Assembly (NCBI RefSeq): GCF_001435445.1
Contig: NZ_AZDH01000026.1
Span: forward strand, 64,055-128,054
Direction: 5' to 3'
DNA length: 64,000 bases
Source: Companilactobacillus kimchii DSM 13961 = JCM 10707
GTDB lineage: Bacteria > Bacillota > Bacilli > Lactobacillales > Lactobacillaceae
Shown: positions 8,787 to 17,759 of the stretch, piece by piece
How positions within the stretch are numbered: the first letter of the stretch is position 1
Layout: each line of letters begins with the position of its first letter
Position numbers and translations under genes: made by a program
Notes under the pieces: generated by a model
Databases searched by the model: none
What the model saw: only the letters and a program-made list of their open reading frames with translations
What the model was told of the DNA's origin: nothing

Positions 8787-8835
8787 AATGCATCTATTCA
8801 GAAAAGGCAATACTCTTATCCTGAATAGATGCATT
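8787..8835 (-). terminator. Terminator of the 8838-9617 gene
   Basis: AATGCATCTATTCAG and CTGAATAGATGCATT form a perfect 15-bp stem directly after the minus-strand stop codon. Confidence 0.85.
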
Positions 8836-8837
8836 AT

Positions 8838-9617
8838 TTAATTTGTTTTTTTATATTGAGATTTATTAATTAAATCATTCATTCCATTATTCATTAGTTC
8901 GTCTTCTTTTTGTCCAGACAAGTCGCGAGTATCTTTATCGGTAGTCGGCGGCACTTCAGATTCTCGGCGATATTTACCATCGAAGTCTTGAAAGAAAGTA
9001 CTCTTTTCAACATAAGTTGCACTCCAAGATTTTCCGTGAGTTCCATTAACCCCTTTAGGGACTTTAGTAAGTCCCACTGCCATTTTTTCACCAGCTTTAG
9101 GTAAGCGGGTAAATTCTAAGGTGATAATTTCATTAGGATTCGTGTCATCAGAAAGTTTAAAGTTGTGGGCGGCTGCGTCTTCTTTTCTAGTAATATTTCC
9201 ACCCATGATTTCTATTGGAATAGTTCTATGTAATTTTTTACTGTCACCTCTTAAAACATTATCAATTCTCAGGCTCACAGTGGTATAAGGGAAGTTACCA
9301 GAAACATGACTCTTTAGTCCGACTACTTCACCAACGACTACTAATTCAGATTTGTTAATTAATTTGGAAAAAGTCGAAGGGTATTCACCAACAAAACATG
9401 ATTCTCCACCTGTTTTTATAATCTTATGATTATAGAATTCATCGTTGATTTTCTTTGCTTCTGATTTACTTAATTTTTTTGGGGAAATAGATTTCTTAAC
9501 TTTGGAGATCATTTTTTCATGAGTAATATTATTGGCCTTATTGTTAACGTAATACGTAGTGAAGCCACCTAATAGTAAAACTGCAATAGCAGAAATTAAC
9601 ATCACTTTTCTTTTCAA
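8838..9617 (-). CDS. Membrane-anchored extracellular protein of unknown function
   Basis: A 259-residue protein with a basic start and one N-terminal hydrophobic segment (VMLISAIAVLLLGGFTTYYV), probably an uncleaved anchor or signal peptide. The rest is predicted outside the cell. It contains a beta-rich stretch (ELVVVGEVVGLKSHVSG, VSLRIDNVLRGD) and a charged C-terminus. I do not recognise a catalytic motif or named family. The start is TTG (9615-9617) with AGGGGGC upstream. Monocistronic with its own terminator. Confidence 0.72.
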   Translation of the reverse strand: MKRKVMLISAIAVLLLGGFTTYYVNNKANNITHEKMISKVKKSISPKKLSKSEAKKINDEFYNHKIIKTGGESCFVGEYPSTFSKLINKSELVVVGEVVGLKSHVSGNFPYTTVSLRIDNVLRGDSKKLHRTIPIEIMGGNITRKEDAAAHNFKLSDDTNPNEIITLEFTRLPKAGEKMAVGLTKVPKGVNGTHGKSWSATYVEKSTFFQDFDGKYRRESEVPPTTDKDTRDLSGQKEDELMNNGMNDLINKSQYKKTN

Positions 9618-9737
9618 AATTTTGCCCCCTATGAATATTTTTAATTATATGGACAATCTGTGTATTTCTTGTATGTTTCTTCCATAATACCTTATTTTAA
9701 AAGAGGGTATATTGAAAATTCGATTTATTTTTAAGTT

Positions 9738-9785
9738 AAAAAAATAGACTAGATTCTGTAAGTTTTGCGGAATCTAATCTATTTA
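9738..9785 (-). terminator. Terminator of the DUF554 gene
   Basis: ATAGACTAGATTC and GAATCTAATCTAT form a stem just beyond the minus-strand stop. On the minus strand it is followed by a T run. Confidence 0.75.
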
Positions 9786-9789
9786 TAAT

Positions 9790-10518
9790 TTACAGCAAAG
9801 GTAAGAACCAGTTAGCCCAGATCCAACTCAGTGGCATAATGATAACCATCGCGGGAATCATATCCGCTATTGGGAACATCTTGAGCTTCACCATTCTGAA
9901 ACCAGTTGCCAGCATTAGAAAACCACCACAGGCTTTGAAATCAAGAATCATATTTGGAGTTGTGAGTGGAAAAATGAAACGTGCTAGTAAGAATAGAATA
10001 TAGAAGAGAATAAATTGCGGAATAGCAATAATAGAAACTACGTAACCTAAGTTGCAGGCAAAGATAGCAGCTGTAAAGAAGTCCAAAACAGATTTAGAAA
10101 TCAAAATAGTTGTGTCACCAGTCATCCCATTATCCAAACTTCCGTAAATACCAGTACCGCTGGCACAGAAGAGTACAATCACGGTAACTAAAGTGTTGAC
10201 GAAGTCTTCATGAGACATTTCTGTCTTAGAATTAGGAAATAATTTTGAAATAGGCTTCTGCATTTCAACAGCACCTTTGTTGATCCATTGACCCAAATGC
10301 ATCCACAAACCTATTCCAGTTCCGATTACTAAAGCAAAGATAACGGCAGGCATATATTTCATCGGTGCAATCGAATAGATACCCATTCCCATCGAACAGA
10401 CACCAAAAATCAAGGTAATATCATTTTTGAATTGTTCACTAAATTTATCACCTAAGAACCCGCCAAGTAAGCCACCAAATAAGACTGAGGCAGCATTGAT
10501 AATAACACCAGTTGGCAT
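9790..10518 (-). CDS. DUF554 family integral membrane protein (YdfK-like)
   Basis: A 242-residue protein with about six or seven membrane segments. The N-terminus MPTGVIINAASVLFGGLLGGFLG and the glycine-rich helices are typical of DUF554. Its role is not established; a transporter-like function is often supposed. It is divergently arranged with the LysR regulator at 10634 (115-bp shared intergenic region), so the regulator probably controls it. GGGGTATTACGACTATG provides the ribosome binding site for the ATG. Confidence 0.87.
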   Translation of the reverse strand: MPTGVIINAASVLFGGLLGGFLGDKFSEQFKNDITLIFGVCSMGMGIYSIAPMKYMPAVIFALVIGTGIGLWMHLGQWINKGAVEMQKPISKLFPNSKTEMSHEDFVNTLVTVIVLFCASGTGIYGSLDNGMTGDTTILISKSVLDFFTAAIFACNLGYVVSIIAIPQFILFYILFLLARFIFPLTTPNMILDFKACGGFLMLATGFRMVKLKMFPIADMIPAMVIIMPLSWIWANWFLPLL

Positions 10519-10633
10519 AGTCGTAATACCCCTTTCAAATACTTAACTATTTCCAACTTTAAGATTTAGCGGCACAATGAACAATTCAAAAACTGTGATA
10601 TAGTATTCTAAAATGGAATGGGAGGCATGAGGA

Positions 10634-11527
10634 ATGGATTTACAAAAGCTCAAAATTTTTGTCGATTTGTCGAAAACATTAAATTATACTGATACGGCTG
10701 AGAATCTTTTTACTACTCAAGGCAATATTTCCAAACAGGTCATGGCATTAGAAAAGGAACTTGGTGTATCATTGTTCAAGCGTGCCCATCGCAAAATTGA
10801 AATGACGCAACAAGGCGAAATTGTTTTACCTTATGCGAAAAAGATTTTACTGGATTATAACGAATTAAGTAATAAGTTAAACGACTTTCAGGCCGCTAAG
10901 AATTTGACAATTGAAATGCATACCATTCCCACAATGCCTAGCTATCAAAGCTTTACTTTAATAACCCAATTTTTACAGAAGCATCCTGAAGTACACATGC
11001 AACTGCGGGAAGAGGAAAGCTATAATTTAATTACTTCATTGAAGTCAGGCAAGTGTGAGATTATCTTTGCTCGAACTTTTGATTTTGATGATCCTGATTT
11101 AGAAAGAATTGTCACCGAAGAGGATAAGTTTGTAGCAGTTTTGCCTAGAAAGCATCCTTTGGCAAAATCGAAGAAACTTACTATTTCTCAATTGAAAGAT
11201 GATCCATTCTTAATTTTGGGAAAATCAACTAACTTATATGATCCAGTTATAAAACTTTGCCGTCAGGCTCACTTCACACCGAAAATTGCATATGAAGGAA
11301 CCAGGGTCGATTTAATTATGCAGATGGTCCAAAACAATATGGGGATTTCCATTATGATGCAGAAGACAGCTCAGAATTTTGACAGTGAAGAGTTCTCGAT
11401 TGTTCCACTGACAACTAATATTGCTAACGAATTATGTTTTATTCGTGTTAAGGGTGAACATTCTAGTGCTAATAATCTCTTTTGGAGATATATCCAAACA
11501 AATTTAAAAGTTTTACAAGCTAAGTAG
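10634..11527 (+). CDS. LysR family transcriptional regulator
   Basis: A 297-residue LysR protein. The N-terminal winged HTH spans residues 1-60 (LQKLKIFVDLSKTLNYTDTAENLFTTQGNISKQVMALEKELG). A periplasmic-binding-like effector domain follows from about residue 90. The ATG is preceded by GGGAGGCATGAGGA. It is divergent from the DUF554 membrane protein, the classic arrangement for a LysR regulator and its target. The helicase gene begins 5 bp after its stop and may be read through from it. Confidence 0.92.
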   Translation: MDLQKLKIFVDLSKTLNYTDTAENLFTTQGNISKQVMALEKELGVSLFKRAHRKIEMTQQGEIVLPYAKKILLDYNELSNKLNDFQAAKNLTIEMHTIPTMPSYQSFTLITQFLQKHPEVHMQLREEESYNLITSLKSGKCEIIFARTFDFDDPDLERIVTEEDKFVAVLPRKHPLAKSKKLTISQLKDDPFLILGKSTNLYDPVIKLCRQAHFTPKIAYEGTRVDLIMQMVQNNMGISIMMQKTAQNFDSEEFSIVPLTTNIANELCFIRVKGEHSSANNLFWRYIQTNLKVLQAK

Positions 11528-11532
11528 AAGTA

Positions 11533-13854
11533 TTGGGGGACGACAATATCCAAGATTTATCAACAACTGAAATAATTAATTTGATGGAATCAAATTTGAA
11601 AATGAAATTTTCAGATGAACAAATTGCTATACTGAATAATGATTTTATGAGGCCACTTTTAGTTAACGCTTGTGCCGGTTCAGGTAAGACAACTATTTTT
11701 ATTTTAATGGCATTGATTGCAATAGCTGAAGGAAAAACAGAACCTAATGAAATTTTAGGAATTACTTTTTCACACAAATCAAAAATTGACATGGGTCAAC
11801 GTTATCAAAATTTTGTTGACCAGTTACAAGGTAGTGGGTTGAATTTATCTAGCGGGAAGCCGAAATTTACTACTTTTCATGCACTATTTTATCAACTGTT
11901 ACGGCAGAATCCTGAATATCGTAGTGCAAAAGTTTTAACATCTTATCGCTATTTTATTCGGGATTTATCAGATCAGATCAAACATCCTAGTAACATTATT
12001 ACTAAAGATGAGATGTTGTCGGAAATGTTCGACTTGAACGATTATTTGATCAATCAAGATTTGACTAGTGACGGTGTATTGCCTAATGAGTGCGTCGGTA
12101 AACCTTTGAGTGAAGCAGTTAAAGTCATGGGTCAATACTCAAGACAGAATCACAACGAGACCTTTTTTGAAGATTATATTGATGTGATCAAGAAATATCA
12201 GGAACTAAAACATAATAATGGCTATATTGACTTTAATGATATGAAACTTTTGTTGTTAAAGAGTATGCAGGTACCAGAATATTTGCAGTATTATCAACAG
12301 ATTATGGCTCGCTTTAAGATTGCAGTTATTGATGAGTTTCAAGATATTGATAACTTACAGTGGAAAATCATTTCACAGTTATTGAGTCCAGAAACGATGC
12401 AGCATTTGATTGTTATCGGGGATGATGACCAGAGTATTTATTCATTCAGAGGTAGTAATCCACAATTCATTTTGAATTATAAGAAGCTTTTACCCCAGGC
12501 CCAGAAGAAAAACCTATCAACAAATTATCGGACCGGTGAGAAAATTTTGAAAAGAGTTATTCCACTGATTAAAAAGAATCATGTTCGTTTGGATAAGGAT
12601 TTGTTGTCTGGCAAGAAGGACATGGGAAAGTTTATTCTTTATAGTACGAAGAAGTCAGGCTTTAGTGGCGATTCCAAGATGTTACGTCGTCTGGTTAAAC
12701 AAATTAATGATCCCAAAATCAACAACGATGATATTGCCATTTTGGTTCGTTACAATTCTTCAAGAATGTTGTTGGCTGATTGGTTGGCTAATCAAAAAAT
12801 CTATGCGGATATCAATAATATTGGAGCTATCTTACAGAATAATATTGTCTATCGAATTGTGACGGAATTGATGAGATCTCTGTGGCAGGATAAGTTTTCC
12901 TATTTCAGTAATCAGGCTAATCGGATTGGTTTCAGAGCTTATAAAGATCACACGGAAAAAGTTCAGGCCAAAGCCGAAGATGAGTTTGAAACTTTGAGTC
13001 AGTATTTCAAAGGTGCCGAGAAATATAATGCAATGACCAATACACCTTATAAACGTACTGATGAGCGAGTTAAAGTCTATTTCAACAGTGTTCAACGTTT
13101 TAAAAAACAGATGGAACAGTCAGATAATAAGGCTACGAAGCAAAAATTGTCGCAGAGTCTGATTAAAGATTTGTATAAAGCTACGACAAAATTAACTGAT
13201 CGATATTTTGATTACATGGAAGAAAAAAATTTCATGTCAAAGAATGAAGTCAATGATATCAAGAAGTATTTGCTGGAAGAATTAGAGAAGTATCCTAATA
13301 TTGATGATTTCTTTGCAGCTGAAGAGAATAAAAAAGAAATACTCACGAGTCGAGTTGAGCAAGGTAAACAGGATAATCGTATTCAGTTTTTATCATTGCA
13401 CCAGGCAAAGGGATTGGAATTCAAGTATGTTTATCTCTATGGGTTAACAGATAAAGAAGTTGATCGTAACAGTAAAGTTTTGAATAGCTGGTTCCCACCG
13501 GAAATGCCAATGGATAAGTTTGTACAGAAATGGAAATTAGTTTATAATCACGATTTCAAATATTTAGAGAATGCCTTGAAGACAGCTCACGTTGAAAAAT
13601 ATCGTGATATTACCAATAACAATGCCTTCAACCCAATTAATTTGGATAAGACTTTGAATAAGAATAAGGAATTCAAAATGTTCTATACAATGTACAATGA
13701 GATTGAGAACTATTCGGCTTTCATTGAAGAAGAACGTCGTCTCCTGTATGTTGGTGTCACTAGAGCCCAAAAAGAGTTGAATCTAAGAATTGCGCCGGAT
13801 TCCAATCCTTTGGTGTTTGAATTGGAATTACCTAAGAAAAAAGATAAAAAATAA
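11533..13854 (+). CDS. UvrD/PcrA-like superfamily 1 DNA helicase
   Basis: A 773-residue SF1A helicase. Visible motifs in order are NACAGSGKTT (I, Walker A, residues about 48-57), TFHALF (Ic), VIDEFQDID (II), GDDDQSIYSFRGS (III), LSTNYRTG (IV), LSLHQAKGLEFKYVYL (V) and EERRLLYVGVTRA (VI). The set is complete, so an active ATP-driven 3'-5' translocase is expected. The middle part diverges from housekeeping PcrA, suggesting a paralogue in repair or recombination. The start is uncertain: TTG at 11533 has only a weak site (GTAGAAG), and the ATG at 11584 has none. Confidence 0.9.
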   Translation: MGDDNIQDLSTTEIINLMESNLKMKFSDEQIAILNNDFMRPLLVNACAGSGKTTIFILMALIAIAEGKTEPNEILGITFSHKSKIDMGQRYQNFVDQLQGSGLNLSSGKPKFTTFHALFYQLLRQNPEYRSAKVLTSYRYFIRDLSDQIKHPSNIITKDEMLSEMFDLNDYLINQDLTSDGVLPNECVGKPLSEAVKVMGQYSRQNHNETFFEDYIDVIKKYQELKHNNGYIDFNDMKLLLLKSMQVPEYLQYYQQIMARFKIAVIDEFQDIDNLQWKIISQLLSPETMQHLIVIGDDDQSIYSFRGSNPQFILNYKKLLPQAQKKNLSTNYRTGEKILKRVIPLIKKNHVRLDKDLLSGKKDMGKFILYSTKKSGFSGDSKMLRRLVKQINDPKINNDDIAILVRYNSSRMLLADWLANQKIYADINNIGAILQNNIVYRIVTELMRSLWQDKFSYFSNQANRIGFRAYKDHTEKVQAKAEDEFETLSQYFKGAEKYNAMTNTPYKRTDERVKVYFNSVQRFKKQMEQSDNKATKQKLSQSLIKDLYKATTKLTDRYFDYMEEKNFMSKNEVNDIKKYLLEELEKYPNIDDFFAAEENKKEILTSRVEQGKQDNRIQFLSLHQAKGLEFKYVYLYGLTDKEVDRNSKVLNSWFPPEMPMDKFVQKWKLVYNHDFKYLENALKTAHVEKYRDITNNNAFNPINLDKTLNKNKEFKMFYTMYNEIENYSAFIEEERRLLYVGVTRAQKELNLRIAPDSNPLVFELELPKKKDKK

Positions 13855-13899
13855 ATTGTGGATGTGAGACAAATATACTTAATCTTCAAGCATTGAAAC

Positions 13900-13944
13900 A
13901 ATAATCCTAGTAATTGTATTTGATTACTAGGATTATTTGTTTTG
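13900..13944 (+). terminator. Terminator after the helicase gene
   Basis: AATAATCCTAGTAAT and ATTACTAGGATTATT form a perfect 15-bp stem followed by TGTTTTGCTTTTTTT. It probably also stops transcripts arriving from the ABC-F gene on the other strand. Confidence 0.9.
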
Positions 13945-13996
13945 CTTTTTTTCGTGGTTTTATACCATTCTTTAATTATATTTTAGACACTTTTCA

Positions 13997-15511
13997 TTAT
14001 CTGTTAGTTTCCAATTTTTTTATTTTATTTTGCAAATCTTTTATTTCCTCCATACTAATGTTGGGGTCGGTAATGAATGTTCCAAGTCGTTGTTTCAGCA
14101 AAAGTAGATTATTGTCTTCAGAACTAGAGTAATGATTGTTCAAAATTGGATTTAGAAGCTTTTTATTTTTTATATTGTAAGTTTTAAAATTCAATTTTTC
14201 TGTGAAATCAATGTCATGGTTAATTAAAATAATTGTTCCTGGATAATTAATAAGGAAATCTTCAAGTCCCTTCTTTGCCCGTAAGTCTAAGTAATTTGTA
14301 GGTTCGTCTAGAATTAGTAATTGATGTGGACCCAATAATATTTTTGCTAATTGTAACTTTACCTTTTGACCACCGCTTAGTTCAGAAACTTTTCTTGGTA
14401 GGATTTCTTTGATTCCTAGTGCTGAAAAGGTAGCAAAAATTGTTTGTGAATTCTGATCAGATGATGCTCTTATCAATGAATTTACTTTGTCTTTGTCTGC
14501 TAAGGACGTATGGTTTTGGTCAAAATAACCAATACTAATATGATTTAGGAAAAATTTCTCTTTATGTCTTAGTACCATTTTTATCATAGTAGTTTTTCCG
14601 CTACCATTTTTACCGGTAATTTGGATGTGATCTCCATATTTGAGTTTTAAGTTCACATCATCGATTAAAATACGATCGTTTATTTTTATTGTCGTATCTT
14701 TAATATTCAAAACTGTCCGGCTATCAAGAAGTTTAGTATTTGGATCTACGAATTTAATTGGTTTCACCGTTCTGGGACGTTGTACTTTTATAGTGCGATT
14801 CATTCTACTTTCTAATGATTTAGCGCTTTTTTGCATCTTTCTTTCCATGGTATCGTGGCTAGTCATTCCAGCCGCCTTTTTTTCAGATGAGGATAGTTTT
14901 CTACCGTTTCCTTTTTTTAGTCGTTCGGCTCGTTGTTCACGCTTTTGTATTTGTTTCTTCCATTTAGATATTTGAATCTGTTGTTGTTTGTAAGAAGTTA
15001 GCTGTTTTTTGTAACTCTTTTCTTTATTTAGTAAGAATTCACTATATGATTCGTTATAAACGGTTAGTTTTTTATCATTTATTATCCACAGGGAATTGAC
15101 CAAGTTTAAAAGAGACTCGTCATGGGTTATTAATAATAATTTCCCATTAAAGGAATTTATTATATCTTTCAACCAGACTTGTTGAGTTGTATCTAGATTT
15201 GTAGATGGTTCATCCAACATTAATAGAGCGGGATGACTTTCTAAGGATTCAATTATTGCGGCTTTAGTTCTTTCTCCGCCACTTTTCATATCATCTGTGG
15301 GTTGAATTTGCTTAACTAAAGAATAAGTTCCGTTAAAATTAATTAGTTTTTTTCTTCGAATATTTTTAATTATATAATTAAAAAATGTAGTTTTACCTGC
15401 ACCGTTATCGCCGATGATTCCAATAATTTCATCAGAATGGACTATTAGATTAGGAAACGTAAATAGAATACTATCGTTGATTGAAATAATTCCTTTAGAA
15501 ATTTGTAACAT
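13997..15511 (-). CDS. ABC-F ATPase, ribosome-protection type (Vga/Lsa/Msr-like)
   Basis: A 504-residue soluble protein with two ABC domains and no membrane part. Domain 1 has Walker A GDNGAGKTT, signature SGGERTKAA and Walker B LLMLDEPSTNLD. A charged linker of about 90 residues (KSYKKQLTSYKQQQ, KKQIQKREQRAERLKKGNG) follows. Domain 2 has GKNGSGKTT, LSGGQKVK and LLILDEPTNYLD. This is the layout of antibiotic-resistance ABC-F proteins, whose linker reaches the peptidyl-transferase centre and dislodges drugs. Which drug, if any, cannot be told. The gene is more AT-rich than its neighbours and stands alone, which hints at transfer. Confidence 0.88.
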   Translation of the reverse strand: MLQISKGIISINDSILFTFPNLIVHSDEIIGIIGDNGAGKTTFFNYIIKNIRRKKLINFNGTYSLVKQIQPTDDMKSGGERTKAAIIESLESHPALLMLDEPSTNLDTTQQVWLKDIINSFNGKLLLITHDESLLNLVNSLWIINDKKLTVYNESYSEFLLNKEKSYKKQLTSYKQQQIQISKWKKQIQKREQRAERLKKGNGRKLSSSEKKAAGMTSHDTMERKMQKSAKSLESRMNRTIKVQRPRTVKPIKFVDPNTKLLDSRTVLNIKDTTIKINDRILIDDVNLKLKYGDHIQITGKNGSGKTTMIKMVLRHKEKFFLNHISIGYFDQNHTSLADKDKVNSLIRASSDQNSQTIFATFSALGIKEILPRKVSELSGGQKVKLQLAKILLGPHQLLILDEPTNYLDLRAKKGLEDFLINYPGTIILINHDIDFTEKLNFKTYNIKNKKLLNPILNNHYSSSEDNNLLLLKQRLGTFITDPNISMEEIKDLQNKIKKLETNR

Positions 15512-15541
15512 ATTATCATCTTCTAATTATTTGTTAATGAT

Positions 15542-15570
15542 ATTATAATACTTTTAACGATGTTGATTAA
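15542..15570 (-). promoter_or_regulatory. Possible promoter of the ABC-F gene
   Basis: On the minus strand TTAATC and a perfect TATAAT (forward 15542-15547) are separated by 17 bp. They lie about 35 bp before the start codon. The -35 box is weak. Confidence 0.4.
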
Positions 15571-15595
15571 ATGATAATAAAATTATTGGATAATT

Positions 15596-15625
15596 AAAAA
15601 GCATTCCATAATGGAATGCTTTTTA
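15596..15625. terminator. Palindromic hairpin with A/T tails between ABC-F and the decarboxylase operon
   Basis: AAAAAGCATTCCA and TGGAATGCTTTTT surround a TAA loop, a terminator-like structure on both strands. It lies in the 187-bp divergent region, about 85 bp before the ABC-F start, so it could insulate the two units or attenuate a longer ABC-F leader. Confidence 0.7.
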
Positions 15626-15637
15626 AGTTAACATGAA

Positions 15638-15666
15638 TTGTTCATACCAAATATCCCTCTTATAAT
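15638..15666 (+). promoter_or_regulatory. Promoter of the decarboxylase operon
   Basis: TTGTTC (15638-15643), a 17-bp spacer and a perfect TATAAT (15661-15666) lie 33 bp before the first gene. A weak -35 suggests an activator may be needed. Confidence 0.55.
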
Positions 15667-15698
15667 AATCACTGTTAAGAAAAAGAGGAGGCAATTAA

Positions 15699-17174
15699 AT
15701 GTCAGAACAACCATATGATTTAAGAAGAGTTATTGATGAATTAAAGAAGGAACCTGGTCAATACCATGAAACTGATGTTGAGGTTGATCCGGATGCAGAA
15801 CTTTCTGGAGTTTACCGTTATATCGGTGCTGGTGGAACGGTTAAACGTCCTACTCAAGAGGGTCCAGCAATGATGTTCAACAATGTCAAAGGATTCCCTG
15901 GAACAAGGGTATTCATCGGTGCGATGGCAAGTCGTAAGCGTGATGGGATGATTTTGCATCATGACTATAAGACTTTGGGACGTCTTTTAAAGGATTCAGT
16001 GGAACATCCTGTTGCTCCAGTAATGGTGGATTCTGACAAAGCTCCTGTACAAGAAGTTGTTCATAAGGCTACTGACAAAGATTTCGATATCAGAAAGATT
16101 TTGCCAGCTCCAACTAATACTGAATACGATGCTGGTCCATACATTACTATGGGATTAGTTTTGGGGTCAGATCCTGATAAGACTATGACAGACGTTACGA
16201 TTCACCGTATGGTTTTGGAAGACAAAGATACAATTGGTATGTATATCATGCCTGGTGGTCGTCACATTGGACACTTCCAGAAACAATTTGAAAAACTAGA
16301 TAAACCTATGCCTATTACAATTAATATTGGTTTGGATCCAGCCATTACCATCGGGGCAACTTTTGAGCCACCTACAACTCCACTTGGTTATGATGAATTG
16401 AATATTGCTGGGGCTTTGCGTAATCAAGCAGTTCAACTCGTTAACGCCAAAACAATTGATGAAAAGGCGATTGCTCGTGCTGAATACGTAGTTGAAGCCG
16501 AAATTATGCCTAACCAAACTATGCAGGAAGATATCAATACACATACTGGCAAAGCTATGCCTGAATTCCCAGGCTACAATGGTGATGCTAATCCAGCTGT
16601 TAATGTGGTAAAGGTTAAGGCTATCACTCACCGTAAAGATAACCCAATTATGCAGACAACAATTGGTCCTAGTGAAGAACATGTCTCCATGGCCGGAATT
16701 CCTACTGAGGCAAGTATTCTTGAACTTGTTGATAAAGCCATTCCCGGTAAAGTTGTTAATGTTTATAATCCACCAGCAGGTGGCGGTAAGTTAATGACTA
16801 TCATGCAAATTCACAAGGATAATGAAGCCGATGAAGGTATTCAAAGACAAGCAGCTATTTTGGCTCTATCAGCCTTTAAGGAATTGAAGACAGTCTTTTT
16901 AGTTGATGAAGACGTCGATATCTTTGATATGAACGATGTTGTTTGGACAATGAATACTAGATTCCAAGGCGATAAGGATATTATGGTTCTACCAGGTATG
17001 AGAAATCATCCTTTGGATCCATCTGAAAGACCACAATATGATCCTAAGTCAATTCGTTTCCGTGGTATGAGTTCCAAGACAATTATCGATGGTACTGTAC
17101 CATTTGATATGAAAGACCAATTTATCCGTGCTCAGTTTAAGGAAGTCGATGACTGGCAAAAATATTTGAAATAA
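15699..17174 (+). CDS. lpdC: UbiD-family prenyl-FMN-dependent aromatic acid decarboxylase (LpdC-like)
   Basis: A 491-residue UbiD-type decarboxylase, the size of gallate decarboxylase LpdC of L. plantarum and BsdC of B. subtilis. It has the UbiD core segments GAMASRKRDG, RMVLEDKDTIGMYIMPGGRHIGH and IGLDPAITIGATFEPP. The cofactor is prenylated FMN, made by the UbiX homologue encoded next. Family members non-oxidatively decarboxylate hydroxybenzoates such as gallate and protocatechuate. Contiguity with lpdB- and lpdD-like genes favours a phenolic-acid role over ubiquinone or menaquinone synthesis. The start ATG has AGAGGAGG 8 bases upstream. Confidence 0.88.
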   Translation: MSEQPYDLRRVIDELKKEPGQYHETDVEVDPDAELSGVYRYIGAGGTVKRPTQEGPAMMFNNVKGFPGTRVFIGAMASRKRDGMILHHDYKTLGRLLKDSVEHPVAPVMVDSDKAPVQEVVHKATDKDFDIRKILPAPTNTEYDAGPYITMGLVLGSDPDKTMTDVTIHRMVLEDKDTIGMYIMPGGRHIGHFQKQFEKLDKPMPITINIGLDPAITIGATFEPPTTPLGYDELNIAGALRNQAVQLVNAKTIDEKAIARAEYVVEAEIMPNQTMQEDINTHTGKAMPEFPGYNGDANPAVNVVKVKAITHRKDNPIMQTTIGPSEEHVSMAGIPTEASILELVDKAIPGKVVNVYNPPAGGGKLMTIMQIHKDNEADEGIQRQAAILALSAFKELKTVFLVDEDVDIFDMNDVVWTMNTRFQGDKDIMVLPGMRNHPLDPSERPQYDPKSIRFRGMSSKTIIDGTVPFDMKDQFIRAQFKEVDDWQKYLK

Positions 17175-17186
17175 GGAAGTGTGAAG

Positions 17187-17759
17187 ATGGCTCGTAAAAG
17201 AAGAATTGTCATTGGTGTCACTGGTGCTTCTGGCACAATCTATGCAATTGATTTAATGAAAAAATTAAAGACAATTGAGAACGTTGAAACACATGTTGTT
17301 TTTAGTGCTTGGGCTAAGAAAAATTTACAGTTAGAAACAAAAATGTCCTTAGCTGAGATTAAGGAATTAGCCGATTATTTTTACAGTGATAACGATCTGG
17401 GTGCTACTATTGCTAGTGGTTCATTCTTAACCGATGGAATGGTAATTGTTCCCGCCAGTATGAAGACCGTTGCTAGTATTGCAGTAGGTATCGGTGACAA
17501 TCTAATTTCACGAGCAGCTGATGTCACACTGAAAGAACAACGTAAGTTGATTATGGTACCAAGAGAAACTCCTTTAAATACGATACATTTAGAGAACATG
17601 ACAAAGTTATCAAAAATGGGTGTACAAATGATTCCACCAATTCCGGCATTTTATAATCATCCTGAAACCATTCAAGATTTAGTTGATCATCAAACAATGA
17701 AAGAACTAGATGCTTTAAGAATTGACAATGAAATTGGCGGACGTTGGGAGGGAATTTAA
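17187..17759 (+). CDS. lpdB: UbiX-like flavin prenyltransferase (LpdB-like)
   Basis: A 190-residue flavoprotein of the UbiX/Pad1 family. The N-terminal FMN loop is GVTGASGTIYAIDLMKKL. The active-site stretch PASMKTVASIAVGIGDNLIS near residue 90 and VPRETPLNTIHLENM follow. It transfers a dimethylallyl group to FMN to produce the cofactor of the upstream decarboxylase. A GTG at 17181 is in frame, but the AAGGAAG site fits the ATG at 17187. It is 12 bp after lpdC and overlaps the next gene by one base, so the three are one operon. Confidence 0.92.
   Translation: MARKRRIVIGVTGASGTIYAIDLMKKLKTIENVETHVVFSAWAKKNLQLETKMSLAEIKELADYFYSDNDLGATIASGSFLTDGMVIVPASMKTVASIAVGIGDNLISRAADVTLKEQRKLIMVPRETPLNTIHLENMTKLSKMGVQMIPPIPAFYNHPETIQDLVDHQTMKELDALRIDNEIGGRWEGI

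Noticed and set aside
11533-13854. Housekeeping pcrA
   Set aside because: All SF1 motifs are present but the middle regions diverge and no ligA or gatCAB neighbours typical of the pcrA locus are present; kept as UvrD/PcrA-like.
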